Assembly (NCBI GenBank): GCA_965204705.1
Contig: OZ242006.1
Location: 3,162,001 to 3,226,000, forward strand
Reading direction: 5' to 3'
DNA from: Bin5 sp965204705
Lineage (GTDB): Bacteria; Chloroflexota; Anaerolineae; Caldilineales; Caldilineaceae
DNA: 64,000 bases
Below, piece by piece: positions 24,955-33,861 of this stretch. The notes under the pieces are model-generated. The model saw only the letters and a program-made list of their open reading frames with translations. It was not told the DNA's origin and searched no databases. Position 1 is the first letter of the stretch, and every line of letters starts with the position of its first letter. A program made the translations under genes and the position numbers.

Positions 24955-25986
24955 TCAGGGCAGCTTTGGGCGGGGTTTCTGATTCCCCTCGGGCTGCGAC
25001 GTGCGCCTCGTTTCCTCCTCCGCTATCCGTTCCTCAAGAATTCTGCGAGCCGCGTAGCGCTTGCGCTCTTCCGAAAGCCAGCGTCCTGTGTTCTCCGGAT
25101 CAACGACAGGACGCGCCGAAATCAGAAACACTGTGTGGCCAACCATCGAGTCATCAGGACGCAGGCGATCAGGGACCGGTTTATAGGCGCGAACGAGGAC
25201 CTCTTCTACGTTGATGTCGGCGAAACCCGACCCTTCCAGTCCGTGCAGAAGGTCGCAGACCTGGTTTGTCGTTGGTACCAGGGCGACGAAAAAGCCTCCC
25301 GGTCGGAGGGCCTGACGGACCTGTTCCAAAAATATCCAGGGTGTGCGCAGGTCCAGGACCAAGGCGTCTGCGTTTCTCTGTTTGAAACCTTCCAGGATAG
25401 AGGATGAATGCAAATCCACAAACTGCAGCAGTCCCATCTTTTCCAGATTACTGCGTGCAACCTGAATATGATCCTCTCTGATTTCATAAGAGAAGACGCG
25501 TCCGGCGGGGGCAACTGCCCAAGCCAAAGCGATTGTAAGAGCTCCGCTGCCAGTGCCGGCTTCGATCACGCGGCTGCCGCCACGCAAGTTCAGTCGGCGC
25601 ACGATCATGGCCGCATCTTTGGGAAAGATGATCTGGGTGTTTCTCTTTATCCGAGTCATGCGGTCGTCCAGAGAAGGTTCCAGCAGCAGCATGGCGTGGC
25701 CCAAATGACTGTATACGGTTGTGCCGTAAGGAAGGTCAATCAGATCGTCATGCTGCATCTTCCCCAAGTTGGAGTGGAATAATCGTCCGGGTTCAAGACG
25801 CAGCAGGTGGCGTTTTCCGCCTCCAGTCAGGAGAAGCACCAAGTCATCGGCAACCGCCAACGACGGCGCGGACGGTTCTCGAATTGAAGAAGAGGCCCGA
25901 GGTTCGACCTGCCGGCGGGCCGGACTTAACTCTGAACTCTCTTTTGCGGCCGATTCGGAAACCGGCGCACTGTTGTCTTCCGACAT
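24955..25986 (-). CDS. trmI: tRNA (adenine-58-N1)-methyltransferase
   Basis: About 343 residues from the ATG at 25986; the open frame extends upstream but lacks similarity. Methylates N1 of A58 in the T-loop of tRNA. A long charged N-terminal extension (about 45 residues) precedes the barrel domain (GDLV-like LVLLLTGGGKRHLLRLEPG), the linker GTTVYSHLGHAMLLLEPSL, then the methyltransferase core with the SAM loop SRVIEAGTGSGALTIALA and VLDLRTPW. TrmI proteins usually form tetramers. A promoter with TTGTCG and TATAAT lies about 100 bases upstream. Confidence 0.93.
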   Translation of the reverse strand: MSEDNSAPVSESAAKESSELSPARRQVEPRASSSIREPSAPSLAVADDLVLLLTGGGKRHLLRLEPGRLFHSNLGKMQHDDLIDLPYGTTVYSHLGHAMLLLEPSLDDRMTRIKRNTQIIFPKDAAMIVRRLNLRGGSRVIEAGTGSGALTIALAWAVAPAGRVFSYEIREDHIQVARSNLEKMGLLQFVDLHSSSILEGFKQRNADALVLDLRTPWIFLEQVRQALRPGGFFVALVPTTNQVCDLLHGLEGSGFADINVEEVLVRAYKPVPDRLRPDDSMVGHTVFLISARPVVDPENTGRWLSEERKRYAARRILEERIAEEETRRTSQPEGNQKPRPKLP

Positions 25987-26086
25987 GCGGGTATCACAGT
26001 AGGTTGGAGCTACAACAAGAAATATGTGGTTCGGGAGCCAAACGGACGAGGCTCCCGAGGAGAGTCTCCAGGAGTCCTCCCAGCTG

Positions 26087-26116
26087 ATTATAGTCACTGA
26101 TGAGTAAGATCGACAA
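26087..26116 (-). promoter_or_regulatory. Promoter of trmI
   Basis: Reading the minus strand: TTGTCG (26116-26111), an 18-base spacer, then a perfect TATAAT (26092-26087). The leader to the trmI ATG would be about 94 bases. Confidence 0.6.
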
Positions 26117-26287
26117 GGGCAGGTGCCAAGCGTTTCAATTGAATAAAGTGTGAGTCCGGTCATCGGGCGGGAGGGCAGACATTCAGGGCGTTTTTCTGCT
26201 TGGTGTACACCGCGCGTTGCATATCAGCCGTTATAGTTTCGGAGTGCTTTCGGAAGTATTTCGGGGGAGGGCCCTCTCGAAATGAAA

Positions 26288-26316
26288 TTGACACGCACTT
26301 TAAGGGGATGTAGAAT
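26288..26316 (+). promoter_or_regulatory. Strong promoter upstream of the duplicated lipoprotein
   Basis: TTGACA at 26288-26293, a 17-base spacer, then TAGAAT at 26311-26316, preceded by TG. Transcription from about 26323 would give an unusually long leader of about 270 bases before the ATG at 26597. Confidence 0.65.
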
Positions 26317-26322
26317 ACACAA

Positions 26323-26596
26323 CGGCCTAAAGGTTCGCTGTTCGGGTCCCGGCGGAACGCGGTTAAGGAAAGTTGGCTACTTGTCTCGCATGGGATTGAC
26401 CAGTCTGGACAGCGGTCTCCAGGCCGGGGCCAGTTAATCTTAAACAATCTTAGATCGGCCCACAGGACTTAGGATTGGATAGTGGAGCCCTGAAAGGCTG
26501 ACAAAACGGCACCCTAATCATGACGACAAAGAGAAGTACACCTAATTATCGGATTCTCAATTGTCGAGATCTACTCTAATTGCCAGGAGGCCTCGA
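26323..26596 (+). other. Long untranslated leader of the 26597 lipoprotein gene
   Basis: About 270 bases between the predicted transcription start and the ATG. It contains GC-rich self-complementary pieces early (26330-26360) and an AT-richer second half, but I could not match it to a known riboswitch and saw no T-box, cobalamin or c-di-GMP signature. It could hold an unrecognised RNA element, or the true promoter could lie closer to the gene. Confidence 0.35.
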
Positions 26597-27655
26597 ATGC
26601 AGAAACGCGTCACGTTTTGGGCTGTGCTCTCTCTAGTCGTCGCGTTCGTTTTTTCAGGATGCACGGCCAGAATCGACGGGGGTTCCATGGTCGAGAGAGG
26701 GCCGGACGAATTCTACATCGACCTGCCGCCGCTTGTAATCGATTACTCCCCTGCTGGGACAGCCACCATCGGCGAATTGTCGCACATGGTTGTGGGCAAT
26801 GTAGAGCAGCCACCTGGGATGATTTACGTGCCTGATCCAGGCGTCAGGCTGGGGCTTGCGACGATACTATACGGGCTATCGCTGCCTTCGATCTGGGTAC
26901 AGCATTTTACTGCTTCCAATCTCCAGCATTTACGCGTAGCAAACGGGGACGAAGGAATCCTGCTTTTCGCCAACGGGCAGCGGATTCCCTCGCTGGTTTG
27001 GGAAGAAGAATCGTTGGCCGCAACGGGCGAGGCAGTGTCCGCGCTGGGCCTAGGTGTCCCCGCACTGAATAAAGTGCTGCCTCTGGTTCGGAACTTCAAC
27101 CTTGGGGTCGTGCTCAGATTTCCTGTTCAGGAAGGGGTCGAGCTGATTCCCCTTAGCGGTGTCGGAGAGAGTGAAGAAGTCACAATGGCGCGAATGTTGC
27201 AGGCGCAAGTCCTGGAGACATTTGGTGGAGCCCTGCCTACAATCGATATTCCAATTCTATACCACGCCGATGGCAGTTGGACTTTGGGCGAACTGTCCGA
27301 TGTGGATTGGACAGTTTTGACGAGTACGCCATTCTACGCGCTGCGCCTGCCGCCTGAATTAATCAGCGGCCTGACGAGTTCCGGCATATATACTGTGACT
27401 TTGACAACCGACCCTGACGGCATTCACATCTCCTTGAACGGCATTGGTCTCCCTTACCTTTCGTGGGGAAGTGGAGAAGTGCAGAATGTGCTTGCCCTTT
27501 CCAAGCAGTTGGGCGTCTTCGACAGTGTATCGGCCTTGGTTCCCGGTGCGGACATGGAATCGGTACTATCCCTCGTGGAGAATCTACTTCCGATTATCCA
27601 GGCGACCAACGCCAACATTACGATTTATTTGCCGGGTTCAGAGATGGGCAACTGA
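26597..27655 (+). CDS. Lipoprotein with an internal tandem duplication
   Basis: About 352 residues. CAGGAGG is six bases upstream of the ATG at 26597, so the extra 12 codons of the open frame are not used. Signal peptide with hydrophobic core WAVLSLVVAFVF and lipobox SGC, lipid on Cys22. The mature part seems to hold two copies of one domain: in each, a GxxxxxNGxxxPxLxW block (FANGQRIPSLVW and LNGIGLPYLSW) is followed by a helix with LG, then leucine-rich LPLV/LLPII and a final strand (GVVLRFP and NITIYLP). I do not recognise the family. Likely external, membrane-anchored; a ligand-binding or structural role is possible. Confidence 0.85.
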   Translation: MQKRVTFWAVLSLVVAFVFSGCTARIDGGSMVERGPDEFYIDLPPLVIDYSPAGTATIGELSHMVVGNVEQPPGMIYVPDPGVRLGLATILYGLSLPSIWVQHFTASNLQHLRVANGDEGILLFANGQRIPSLVWEEESLAATGEAVSALGLGVPALNKVLPLVRNFNLGVVLRFPVQEGVELIPLSGVGESEEVTMARMLQAQVLETFGGALPTIDIPILYHADGSWTLGELSDVDWTVLTSTPFYALRLPPELISGLTSSGIYTVTLTTDPDGIHISLNGIGLPYLSWGSGEVQNVLALSKQLGVFDSVSALVPGADMESVLSLVENLLPIIQATNANITIYLPGSEMGN

Positions 27656-27719
27656 GCCTGGCTGATGGTCTGGACCCAGTGGGGCAGGTGAAAAAAGTAG
27701 AGTTGCCACTTTCCATATA

Positions 27720-27752
27720 GAGCAGGTGTAGAGTTCCTACACCTGCTCTTTT
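27720..27752 (+). terminator. Rho-independent terminator
   Basis: GAGCAGGTGTAG (27720-27731) pairs perfectly over 12 bases with CTACACCTGCTC (27737-27748) around AGTTC, followed by TTTTCC. It ends the lipoprotein transcript. Confidence 0.9.
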
Positions 27753-27838
27753 CCTATTCCGGGCAGGAGGAGAAGGCTTCTCTAGATGGAGGGCAGTCAG
27801 TCGGACCTGAAAGATTCCGATTGCGGGCTAAACAAGCG

Positions 27839-28885
27839 TCAGAGTGTTTCAGTTACCTTCTGGAGGCCTCGGGGTCTGTCCGGGTCGAAGTCACGAGCGG
27901 CTGCCAGGAAGAGGGCGAACAGCTGACCAGGAACGATTGCGAATAAGGGTGACAGCCATTCGGGAACGGAAGGAAATGGAAACTGGGTTCGCCCCAAATC
28001 CAGGAGGGAACGGTCGTTGCTCACGCAGAGCAGTTCGGCACCCATTTTGCGCAGCTGCCGGACAAATGGCTCCAGTTCCGGCATCAGGACGCCGGTTGGC
28101 GCTACCACAATGACCGGAAAAGCCGGTTCGATCAGGCTCACTGGACCATGCAGAAAGTCTGCGCTGCTGTAGGGTTCGGCAAGTGTATAGGTTAGTTCCT
28201 TAACCTTCAGCGCAATTTCAAAGGCAGTCGAGTAGTTGAATCCTCGACCTACTACAACGCAGTTGCGTACGTAGCGGTAGCGTTCTGCCAGTCTTTCTAT
28301 TTCACTGTTCATAGAAAGCGTCTGCCTCATCAGGTCGGGCGCCTTCTCCAGCATGGTGATTCCATCAGAGTCGTCAGCCAGGTGCGCCGAGAGAAGGCCG
28401 ACGGCATAGAGTTGAGCCGTGTATGTCTTGGTTGCCGCGATGGACCGTTCCTCGCCGGCACCCAGACCCACTACGTGATCGGCCTGTTCTGCCAGAGGAG
28501 AGTCAACAGAATTGGTGATAGCGCCGGTCGCGCAGCCCTGCCGTCTCGCCTCTGTGAGTACACTTACGATGTCTGGGCTCTGTCCGCTCTGGCTTATTCC
28601 GAGGACAAGGGTGTCCGGGGCGAAGAGCGGAGGTTTCTGATAGAGAGTGAAAAGGCTTGGTGTGGTCAGCAACACGGGAAGCCGGTTTTTAGCGCCAAGT
28701 AAATACTGTGCGTAACGGGCGGCATTGTCGCTCGTTCCTCTGGCTGCGACGACGACCTGCCTAATGCCGGCGTCCCGCATATGGGCCGCGAGCTTCTTCA
28801 CGGGGCCCTGCTCAGTCTGCGCGAACCGCCCGATAACATCCGGCTGCTGGTGGATCTCCTGGTAGAGTAACGTATCTGACCCCAT
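27839..28885 (-). CDS. SIS-domain sugar-phosphate isomerase/deaminase (GlmS C-half/AgaS-like)
   Basis: About 348 residues with two SIS domains, equal to the isomerase half of GlmS without its glutaminase half. Landmarks: VVVAARGTSDNAARYAQY and GISQSGQSPDIVSVL in the first SIS, VVVGRGFNYSTAFEIALKVK in the second, with LHGP and the C-terminal PRGLQKVTETL typical of this group. Without a glutaminase it likely works as an amino-sugar-phosphate deaminase or isomerase (NagB-II/AgaS type). AGGAGG sits four bases before the ATG at 28885. An extended -10 lies at 28926-28934. Confidence 0.9.
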   Translation of the reverse strand: MGSDTLLYQEIHQQPDVIGRFAQTEQGPVKKLAAHMRDAGIRQVVVAARGTSDNAARYAQYLLGAKNRLPVLLTTPSLFTLYQKPPLFAPDTLVLGISQSGQSPDIVSVLTEARRQGCATGAITNSVDSPLAEQADHVVGLGAGEERSIAATKTYTAQLYAVGLLSAHLADDSDGITMLEKAPDLMRQTLSMNSEIERLAERYRYVRNCVVVGRGFNYSTAFEIALKVKELTYTLAEPYSSADFLHGPVSLIEPAFPVIVVAPTGVLMPELEPFVRQLRKMGAELLCVSNDRSLLDLGRTQFPFPSVPEWLSPLFAIVPGQLFALFLAAARDFDPDRPRGLQKVTETL

Positions 28886-28925
28886 CGTGCCTCCTTTCAC
28901 GCCGTGTGATGTGCAATTTGGCTAG

Positions 28926-28934
28926 AGTATAACA
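28926..28934 (-). promoter_or_regulatory. Extended -10 promoter of the SIS gene
   Basis: Minus strand reads TGTTATACT, that is TATACT with a TGn extension, about 40 bases before the SIS ATG. No good -35. Confidence 0.55.
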
Positions 28935-28988
28935 CTTTCAGTTAAGATCATACTGCCAGCAAACTGATTCAAATGAGGGCCTATTCCA

Positions 28989-30122
28989 ATGTACGAACTT
29001 CCTGACGATGTCAAAATGTTGCAGGAACTGGCGATGGACTTTACTCGAAGAGAGATCATTCCGCGCGCCGAGTACTACGATCAGAACGATGAATGGCCGT
29101 GGGATGTATTTCAGAAGGCGCGAGAAGTTGGGCTTGTCAATCTGAATATCCCGGAGGAATTCGGAGGTATGGGCGCGACCGCCCTCGAGGAGTGCGTGAT
29201 TGCAGAGTCGATGGCCTACGGGTGTTCCGGTATCCAAACAGCTCTGATGTTGAATCAGCTGGCTACTCTGCCCCTGCTTATCGCAGGTAACGATGAACAG
29301 AAAGGCCGCTACCTTCCCTGGATAGCTGATGAAGGCAAGATTGCAGCGTACTGCATGACGGAGCCAGATGCAGGGTCGGACGTCGCCGGCATCAAGTCCA
29401 CCGCTCTGCGGCGTAAAGATACCTATATCCTGAATGGATCAAAGTCGTGGATCACTGACGGCCCGGTCGCCAGCTTCTTCGCGGTATTCGCAAAGACAGA
29501 CCCGGATGCTGGTCACAACGGAATCAGCTGCTTCGTGGTCGAGAGGGACTGGCCCGGAGTGAGCACAAGCAAACCGCTGGCCAAAATGGGCCAGCACGCC
29601 GCGCAGGCCTGCCAGGTGTTTTTCGAAAACGTTGAGGTTCCGGCATGTAACCGACTGGGAGAAGAGGGGGAAGGATTTAGAATCGCGATGGCGGCGTTCG
29701 ACAAGAGCAGACCCGGTGTGGCAACAGCCGCGATTGGCGTTGCGCGGCGGGCGCTGGACGAAGCCGTTGCCTATGCAGGTGAGCGCACTGCCTTTGGCCA
29801 GCCGATCTCCCAATTCCAGGGTGTAGGCTTTATGCTGGCGGATATGGCAATCAGGGTGGAGGCTGGAAGGCATCTGGCATATAAGGCGGCTTGGGACGTT
29901 GACCAAGAGAATCGCAATACGATGTCTGCTGCCATGGCAAAGGCGTATTGCGCGGAGGCGGCCATGAAAAATGCAACGGACGCGGTCCAGGTTTTCGGTG
30001 GAAACGGTTACAGCAAAGAGTTCCCCGTTGAGAAGCTGATGCGCGACGCCAAGATCTACCAGATTTACGAGGGGACGACCCAGATTCAACAGATGATCAT
30101 CATGCGGGAACTTTACCGGTAG
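28989..30122 (+). CDS. Acyl-CoA dehydrogenase
   Basis: A 377-residue FAD enzyme that introduces a double bond alpha-beta to the thioester of acyl-CoA and passes electrons to electron-transfer flavoprotein. Typical signatures are present: MTEPDAGSDVAGIKSTA, LNGSKSWITDG, ERTAFGQPISQFQ, VQVFGGNGYSKEFPVEKLMRD and the catalytic glutamate in IYEGTTQIQQ at the C-terminus. Length is standard for short/medium-chain enzymes. Chain specificity cannot be told. It is divergent from the SIS gene and appears monocistronic; no electron-transfer or beta-oxidation partner is adjacent. Confidence 0.95.
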   Translation: MYELPDDVKMLQELAMDFTRREIIPRAEYYDQNDEWPWDVFQKAREVGLVNLNIPEEFGGMGATALEECVIAESMAYGCSGIQTALMLNQLATLPLLIAGNDEQKGRYLPWIADEGKIAAYCMTEPDAGSDVAGIKSTALRRKDTYILNGSKSWITDGPVASFFAVFAKTDPDAGHNGISCFVVERDWPGVSTSKPLAKMGQHAAQACQVFFENVEVPACNRLGEEGEGFRIAMAAFDKSRPGVATAAIGVARRALDEAVAYAGERTAFGQPISQFQGVGFMLADMAIRVEAGRHLAYKAAWDVDQENRNTMSAAMAKAYCAEAAMKNATDAVQVFGGNGYSKEFPVEKLMRDAKIYQIYEGTTQIQQMIIMRELYR

Positions 30123-30286
30123 GGCGGGGCAGCAGTCTTCGAAAGGGGTGCGGCCGGGCATTCAAATTCTCAGTCGTCCTCCAGGGGTTTCCGGTGGCCG
30201 GCGAGTCCTTCGAAATGTCAGCAAAATCAGTGCGCCGCCATTTGCCCTTCAGTATCGAGGGTGCAGTCCATTTTTGGGGTGAGAGT

Positions 30287-30495
30287 GGGCAGGCACAAGG
30301 CCTGCCCCTACCGTGGTCACGGAGGACGGTTTCGCGGCATGACGTGGGAGGGCGACAGGTGGCATAGACAGTACGCCGGCGACGCGGCGCCAAGGTGGCA
30401 TGGTGTAAGGGGGGCGTTGCGGGGGGAATCCCCCCGCACAAGGGAGGGCCGAAGGCCCGACCGCACAACTGCAGTGGTCAGTGATCAGTGGTCAG
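30287..30495. repeat. Palindrome-rich intergenic repeat block
   Basis: Three compact hairpins in about 170 bases: GGGCAGGC/GCCTGCCC (30287-30307), GCGGGGGG/CCCCCCGC (30419-30437) and GGGCC/GGCCC (30446-30458), followed by a direct repeat of CAGTGGTCAG (30472-30481 and 30486-30495). The surrounding 30123-30608 carries no gene. The pattern is like REP or MITE-type intergenic elements; no transposase or target duplication is visible. Confidence 0.55.
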
Positions 30496-30608
30496 AGCGA
30501 ACAGTAATTGCCCTGTTCGGGGACGCGAACTGGCTTTGGGTTGGTCGTTACCAGAGGTGTACGAAAGTCCACCCCTATTTTGGACGGCACCCTCAGCATC
30601 GATTTTCA

Positions 30609-30637
30609 TTGACAATTGCATGCAAAAAAGATAAAAT
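30609..30637 (+). promoter_or_regulatory. Consensus promoter of the EF-G-like gene
   Basis: TTGACA at 30609-30614, a 17-base spacer containing an A-tract, then TAAAAT at 30632-30637. This is the best sigma-70 match in the window. The leader to the EF-G ATG is about 140 bases. Confidence 0.8.
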
Positions 30638-30786
30638 GTCCTGCGGTTGCAAGCCCGCGCCTTATCGACGAGAAACTACCTGGCGGCGGGCCCAATTCAA
30701 TTTGGGGCGGCCACTAACGTTCCAGCTACTAATGACATATCCAACGGCTTGTAAGAGGTCTTAGCAGATAGGCGTGAGGAGGATTC

Positions 30787-32850
30787 ATGTCCGAGTTTTC
30801 GACTGACAAGATTCGTAATATCACTATTCTTGGACACGGCAGTTCCGGGAAGACTTCCCTCGTTGAAGCACTTCTGTTCAACGGCGGCGGGACAAGCCGT
30901 GTGGGGCGTGTCGAGGATGGGTCCACGGTCTCAGACTGGGACGACGAAGAGCAGCGGCGCGGCATTTCGATAAATCTCTCCGTAGTTCCTGTGGAATTCC
31001 AGGAAACCAAGCTCAATTTGGTCGACACACCTGGCTACCTGGATTTCGTTGGCGAAGTGATCAGCGGGCTTTCGGTTTCGGAGGCCGGGCTGGTGCTTCT
31101 CGACTCGGTGGCGGGTGTTGAAGTCGGGACGGAGTTAGCGTGGGAACAGTTGGAGGCGGTCGAAAAGCCCCGCCTGATATTTGTCAACAAAATGGACCGG
31201 GAGAACGCCAACTTCGCGAATGCCCTCGCAAGCGCTACTGAGGTATTCTCCGGAACGATTCTACCATTTCAACTTCCAATCGGCTCTGGCGAAGATTTCG
31301 CAGGCGTCGTCAATCTGGTCGATATGAAGGCCTATATGGGATCTGAAGCGACGGTCGCTGACGTTCCTGCCGATATGGAGGACGAGGTGGCCGAGGCCAG
31401 GCAGAACCTTGTCGACGCTGCGGCCGAGACAGACGACGAACTGATAATGAAGTATCTCGAGGGCGAAGAGTTGACGGAGGAAGAGGTACGACAGGGCCTG
31501 CGGCAGGGCGTGCAGGAAGGCCAGATTGTGCCCGTCTTTTGTGGTAGCGCCATTCAGAATATCGGCTTGTTCAGCCTGGCGCGGGCATTGACAAGCTACG
31601 TGCCCTCGCCGGTAGACGTAGCCAGCTCGGTTCCAAACGGCGGCGACGATCTTCAGGAACTCTCAGCCGATGCGGACGGCCCCGTTGTCGCCTTTGTATT
31701 CAAGACGATCGTTGACCGCTATGTAGGGCGTATGAGCTACGTTCGTGTACTTTCGGGCACACTTTCGGTCGACAGAGGGGCAACCATTCAGCGCACAGCC
31801 GAGAATGTGAAACTGCAAAATATGTTTCACGTCAGCGGAAAAGAGTTGGATGCTGCTACCTCGCTTCAGGCTGGGGACATTGGCGTACTGACAAAGATGG
31901 ACGGGCTCAAAACATCCGATTCCCTCAGTGAGCAGCAGCTCACAGTTCCAGCGCCGGAGTATCCAAGACCGCTCTATTCAGTGGCGGTGATGCCGGCGAC
32001 CAAGGCGGACAGCGCCAAAATGGGGCAAGGGTTGCAGGCTTTAGCGGAGGAGAACCCGACTCTTCAGGTTGAGTACGTCCAGGCTACTAAGCAGAACATA
32101 TTACAGGGCATGGGCGACACACACATCGATGTCGCGATCAGAAGTCTCGATAGCAAGTTTGGCGTTAAGGTCGAGACTGCCATGCCTAGGGTGCCTTACC
32201 AGGAGACGGTAACCCGTAGTGCCAGCGCACACTATCGACACAAGAAGCAGACTGGCGGCGCAGGCCAGTTCGCCGACGTCGAGCTGCGAGTTGAGCCACT
32301 GGATCGAGGCGACGGGTTTGCCTACGATAGCGAGGTCTTTGGGGGTTCGATCCCCAGCGTATTCATTCCTTCTATTGAGAAAGGAATCCGGCAGATTCTC
32401 GATCAGGGCGTGATTGCGGGCTATCCGATAGTTGATGTCAAGGCAATCGTTTTCGACGGAAAGCATCATCCGGTCGACTCTAAAGATATCGCCTTCCAGA
32501 CCGCTGGCCGCGAGGTATTCAAGATTGCCATGCAGGAGGCACGTCCGGTCCTGTTGGAACCAATCTACACGATGCGGGTGACCGTGCCGGATGAGTTCAT
32601 GGGCGATGTGATGGGCGATCTGAACAACCGCCGCGGCCGCGTCTTGGGGATGGAGAACCGAAACAACCGCGCCATCATTAACGCTGAGATCCCACTTGCC
32701 GAGATTCTGCGCTACGGTACGGATCTGCGTTCCATGACGCAGGGTCGCGGTATCTACACGATTGAGTTCGGGCGATACGAACCCGTGCCCAGCCACTTGG
32801 CCGATCAGGTCATAACTCAGAGTAGAGAGGAGGAGGCTGAGCAGGAGTAG
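30787..32850 (+). CDS. Elongation factor G-like translational GTPase (FusA2 type)
   Basis: A 687-residue GTPase with the EF-G domain order. G1 is GHGSSGKT (17-24), switch I ends in RRGISI, G3 is DTPGYLDF and G4 is NKMD. The residue after DTPG is Tyr in place of the His found in EF-G and EF-Tu, a mark of the EF-G2/FusA2 branch rather than the main factor. Domains III to V are complete, including YRHKKQTGGAGQFADV and the C-terminal RGRVLGMENR region. AGGAGG precedes the ATG. It has a consensus promoter at 30609. The role of this branch (ribosome recycling, stress or regulation) is not settled. Confidence 0.93.
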   Translation: MSEFSTDKIRNITILGHGSSGKTSLVEALLFNGGGTSRVGRVEDGSTVSDWDDEEQRRGISINLSVVPVEFQETKLNLVDTPGYLDFVGEVISGLSVSEAGLVLLDSVAGVEVGTELAWEQLEAVEKPRLIFVNKMDRENANFANALASATEVFSGTILPFQLPIGSGEDFAGVVNLVDMKAYMGSEATVADVPADMEDEVAEARQNLVDAAAETDDELIMKYLEGEELTEEEVRQGLRQGVQEGQIVPVFCGSAIQNIGLFSLARALTSYVPSPVDVASSVPNGGDDLQELSADADGPVVAFVFKTIVDRYVGRMSYVRVLSGTLSVDRGATIQRTAENVKLQNMFHVSGKELDAATSLQAGDIGVLTKMDGLKTSDSLSEQQLTVPAPEYPRPLYSVAVMPATKADSAKMGQGLQALAEENPTLQVEYVQATKQNILQGMGDTHIDVAIRSLDSKFGVKVETAMPRVPYQETVTRSASAHYRHKKQTGGAGQFADVELRVEPLDRGDGFAYDSEVFGGSIPSVFIPSIEKGIRQILDQGVIAGYPIVDVKAIVFDGKHHPVDSKDIAFQTAGREVFKIAMQEARPVLLEPIYTMRVTVPDEFMGDVMGDLNNRRGRVLGMENRNNRAIINAEIPLAEILRYGTDLRSMTQGRGIYTIEFGRYEPVPSHLADQVITQSREEEAEQE

Positions 32851-32859
32851 GCGCCAAGA

Positions 32860-33738
32860 ATGCACGACGTAACACTTGGAAGACTGACAAAGACGAATGT
32901 CAGGAAGAAATGGCCCAACGAAGCGGGGAATTTCACGCCATGGCTTGCGACAAACCTGGATCAGCTTTCGTGCCTGCTAGGTATCGATTTGCAATTCGTA
33001 GCCAGGGAGAAGAGTGCTGGACCATATCGAGCTGACATTTTGGCACGAAGATCCTGGGGAAATGGGCTCGTGATCATTGAGAACCAGCTTGAGAAAGCGG
33101 ATTTGAGGCACTTGGGTCAACTGGTCGCCTACGCCGCAAGTCTGAAGGCACAGGATGGAGTGTGGATCGCGACCAAGTTTAATGGAGCCCTCCGGTCCGC
33201 CATAGGGATGTTGAATAGCCAGTGGCCTGAATCCGCTGGCTTCTTTTCGGTCAAGCTGAGTTTATTTGAGAGTGAAGACGGACACTTTCAACCGATTCTA
33301 GACGTGGTCAAGCATCCCAAATGGTGGAGGGATCCGCTTGCCGTCAAATTCTGGACTTATTTTGACGCTCGGCGACCAAAAGGGTCTGATACAACTATCG
33401 ATGGAAGCTCAAGCAAGCGAAGGCGTCGATTCTTTGTCGAGGGGGCCGATCTCATAGTCACACAGTTCTTCCGAGCCGATTGCGTCAGAGTATATATCAC
33501 AGGCAACAAGGGAGAACTTGATTGCAATGTTTTCGAGCGTATCAAACCCTACAGAAGTTCACTCCTAGAGGAACTTGATGGATCTGAACTACTTGCTGGC
33601 CGAAACCCTCGATTTACTACTGAATTCCAAGTGAATTCACACAGTGAGGAGAATTGGGACAAGATGGTAGATTGGCTGGACAGTCAGCGTATTACTTATG
33701 AGAGGGTGCTTCGCAGCACCTTAGTCGCGAGAAACTGA
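32860..33738 (+). CDS. DUF4268 protein with PD-(D/E)XK-like nuclease fold
   Basis: A 292-residue protein. The N-terminal half holds FTPWLATNLDQLSCLLGIDL then YRADILARRSWGNGLVIIENQLEKADLRHLGQLVAYAA, where D in ADILA and E in IIENQ fit the restriction-endonuclease-like core (D...ExQ/K). The C-terminal half matches DUF4268. It starts nine bases after the EF-G stop, so it is read from the same promoter, and is closed by a terminator at 33862. Base composition is visibly more AT-rich than the neighbours, hinting at acquisition. Stand-alone members are found near restriction or defence genes elsewhere, but none is present here. DNA target and role unknown. Confidence 0.82.
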   Translation: MHDVTLGRLTKTNVRKKWPNEAGNFTPWLATNLDQLSCLLGIDLQFVAREKSAGPYRADILARRSWGNGLVIIENQLEKADLRHLGQLVAYAASLKAQDGVWIATKFNGALRSAIGMLNSQWPESAGFFSVKLSLFESEDGHFQPILDVVKHPKWWRDPLAVKFWTYFDARRPKGSDTTIDGSSSKRRRRFFVEGADLIVTQFFRADCVRVYITGNKGELDCNVFERIKPYRSSLLEELDGSELLAGRNPRFTTEFQVNSHSEENWDKMVDWLDSQRITYERVLRSTLVARN

Positions 33739-33861
33739 AGTCTAAGCCGTGGACTCACTAGTTCACCACGAAGGGCAAACCTAACTGCCCAAAAACCTGC
33801 AAAGGCTGCAGATTGAGTTTGAGTGCAGTTCCAGGTAAATGCTACCATCTGAACGACCAAG

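Noticed and set aside
26160..26447. Minus-strand frame of 95 codons upstream of the lipoprotein
   Set aside because: It runs across the strong promoter at 26288 in the opposite direction and has no similarity or ribosome site.
30261..30764. Plus-strand frame of 167 codons through the repeat block
   Set aside because: The frame is open because of GC-rich palindromes; it contains the EF-G promoter and repeats and has a low-complexity product.
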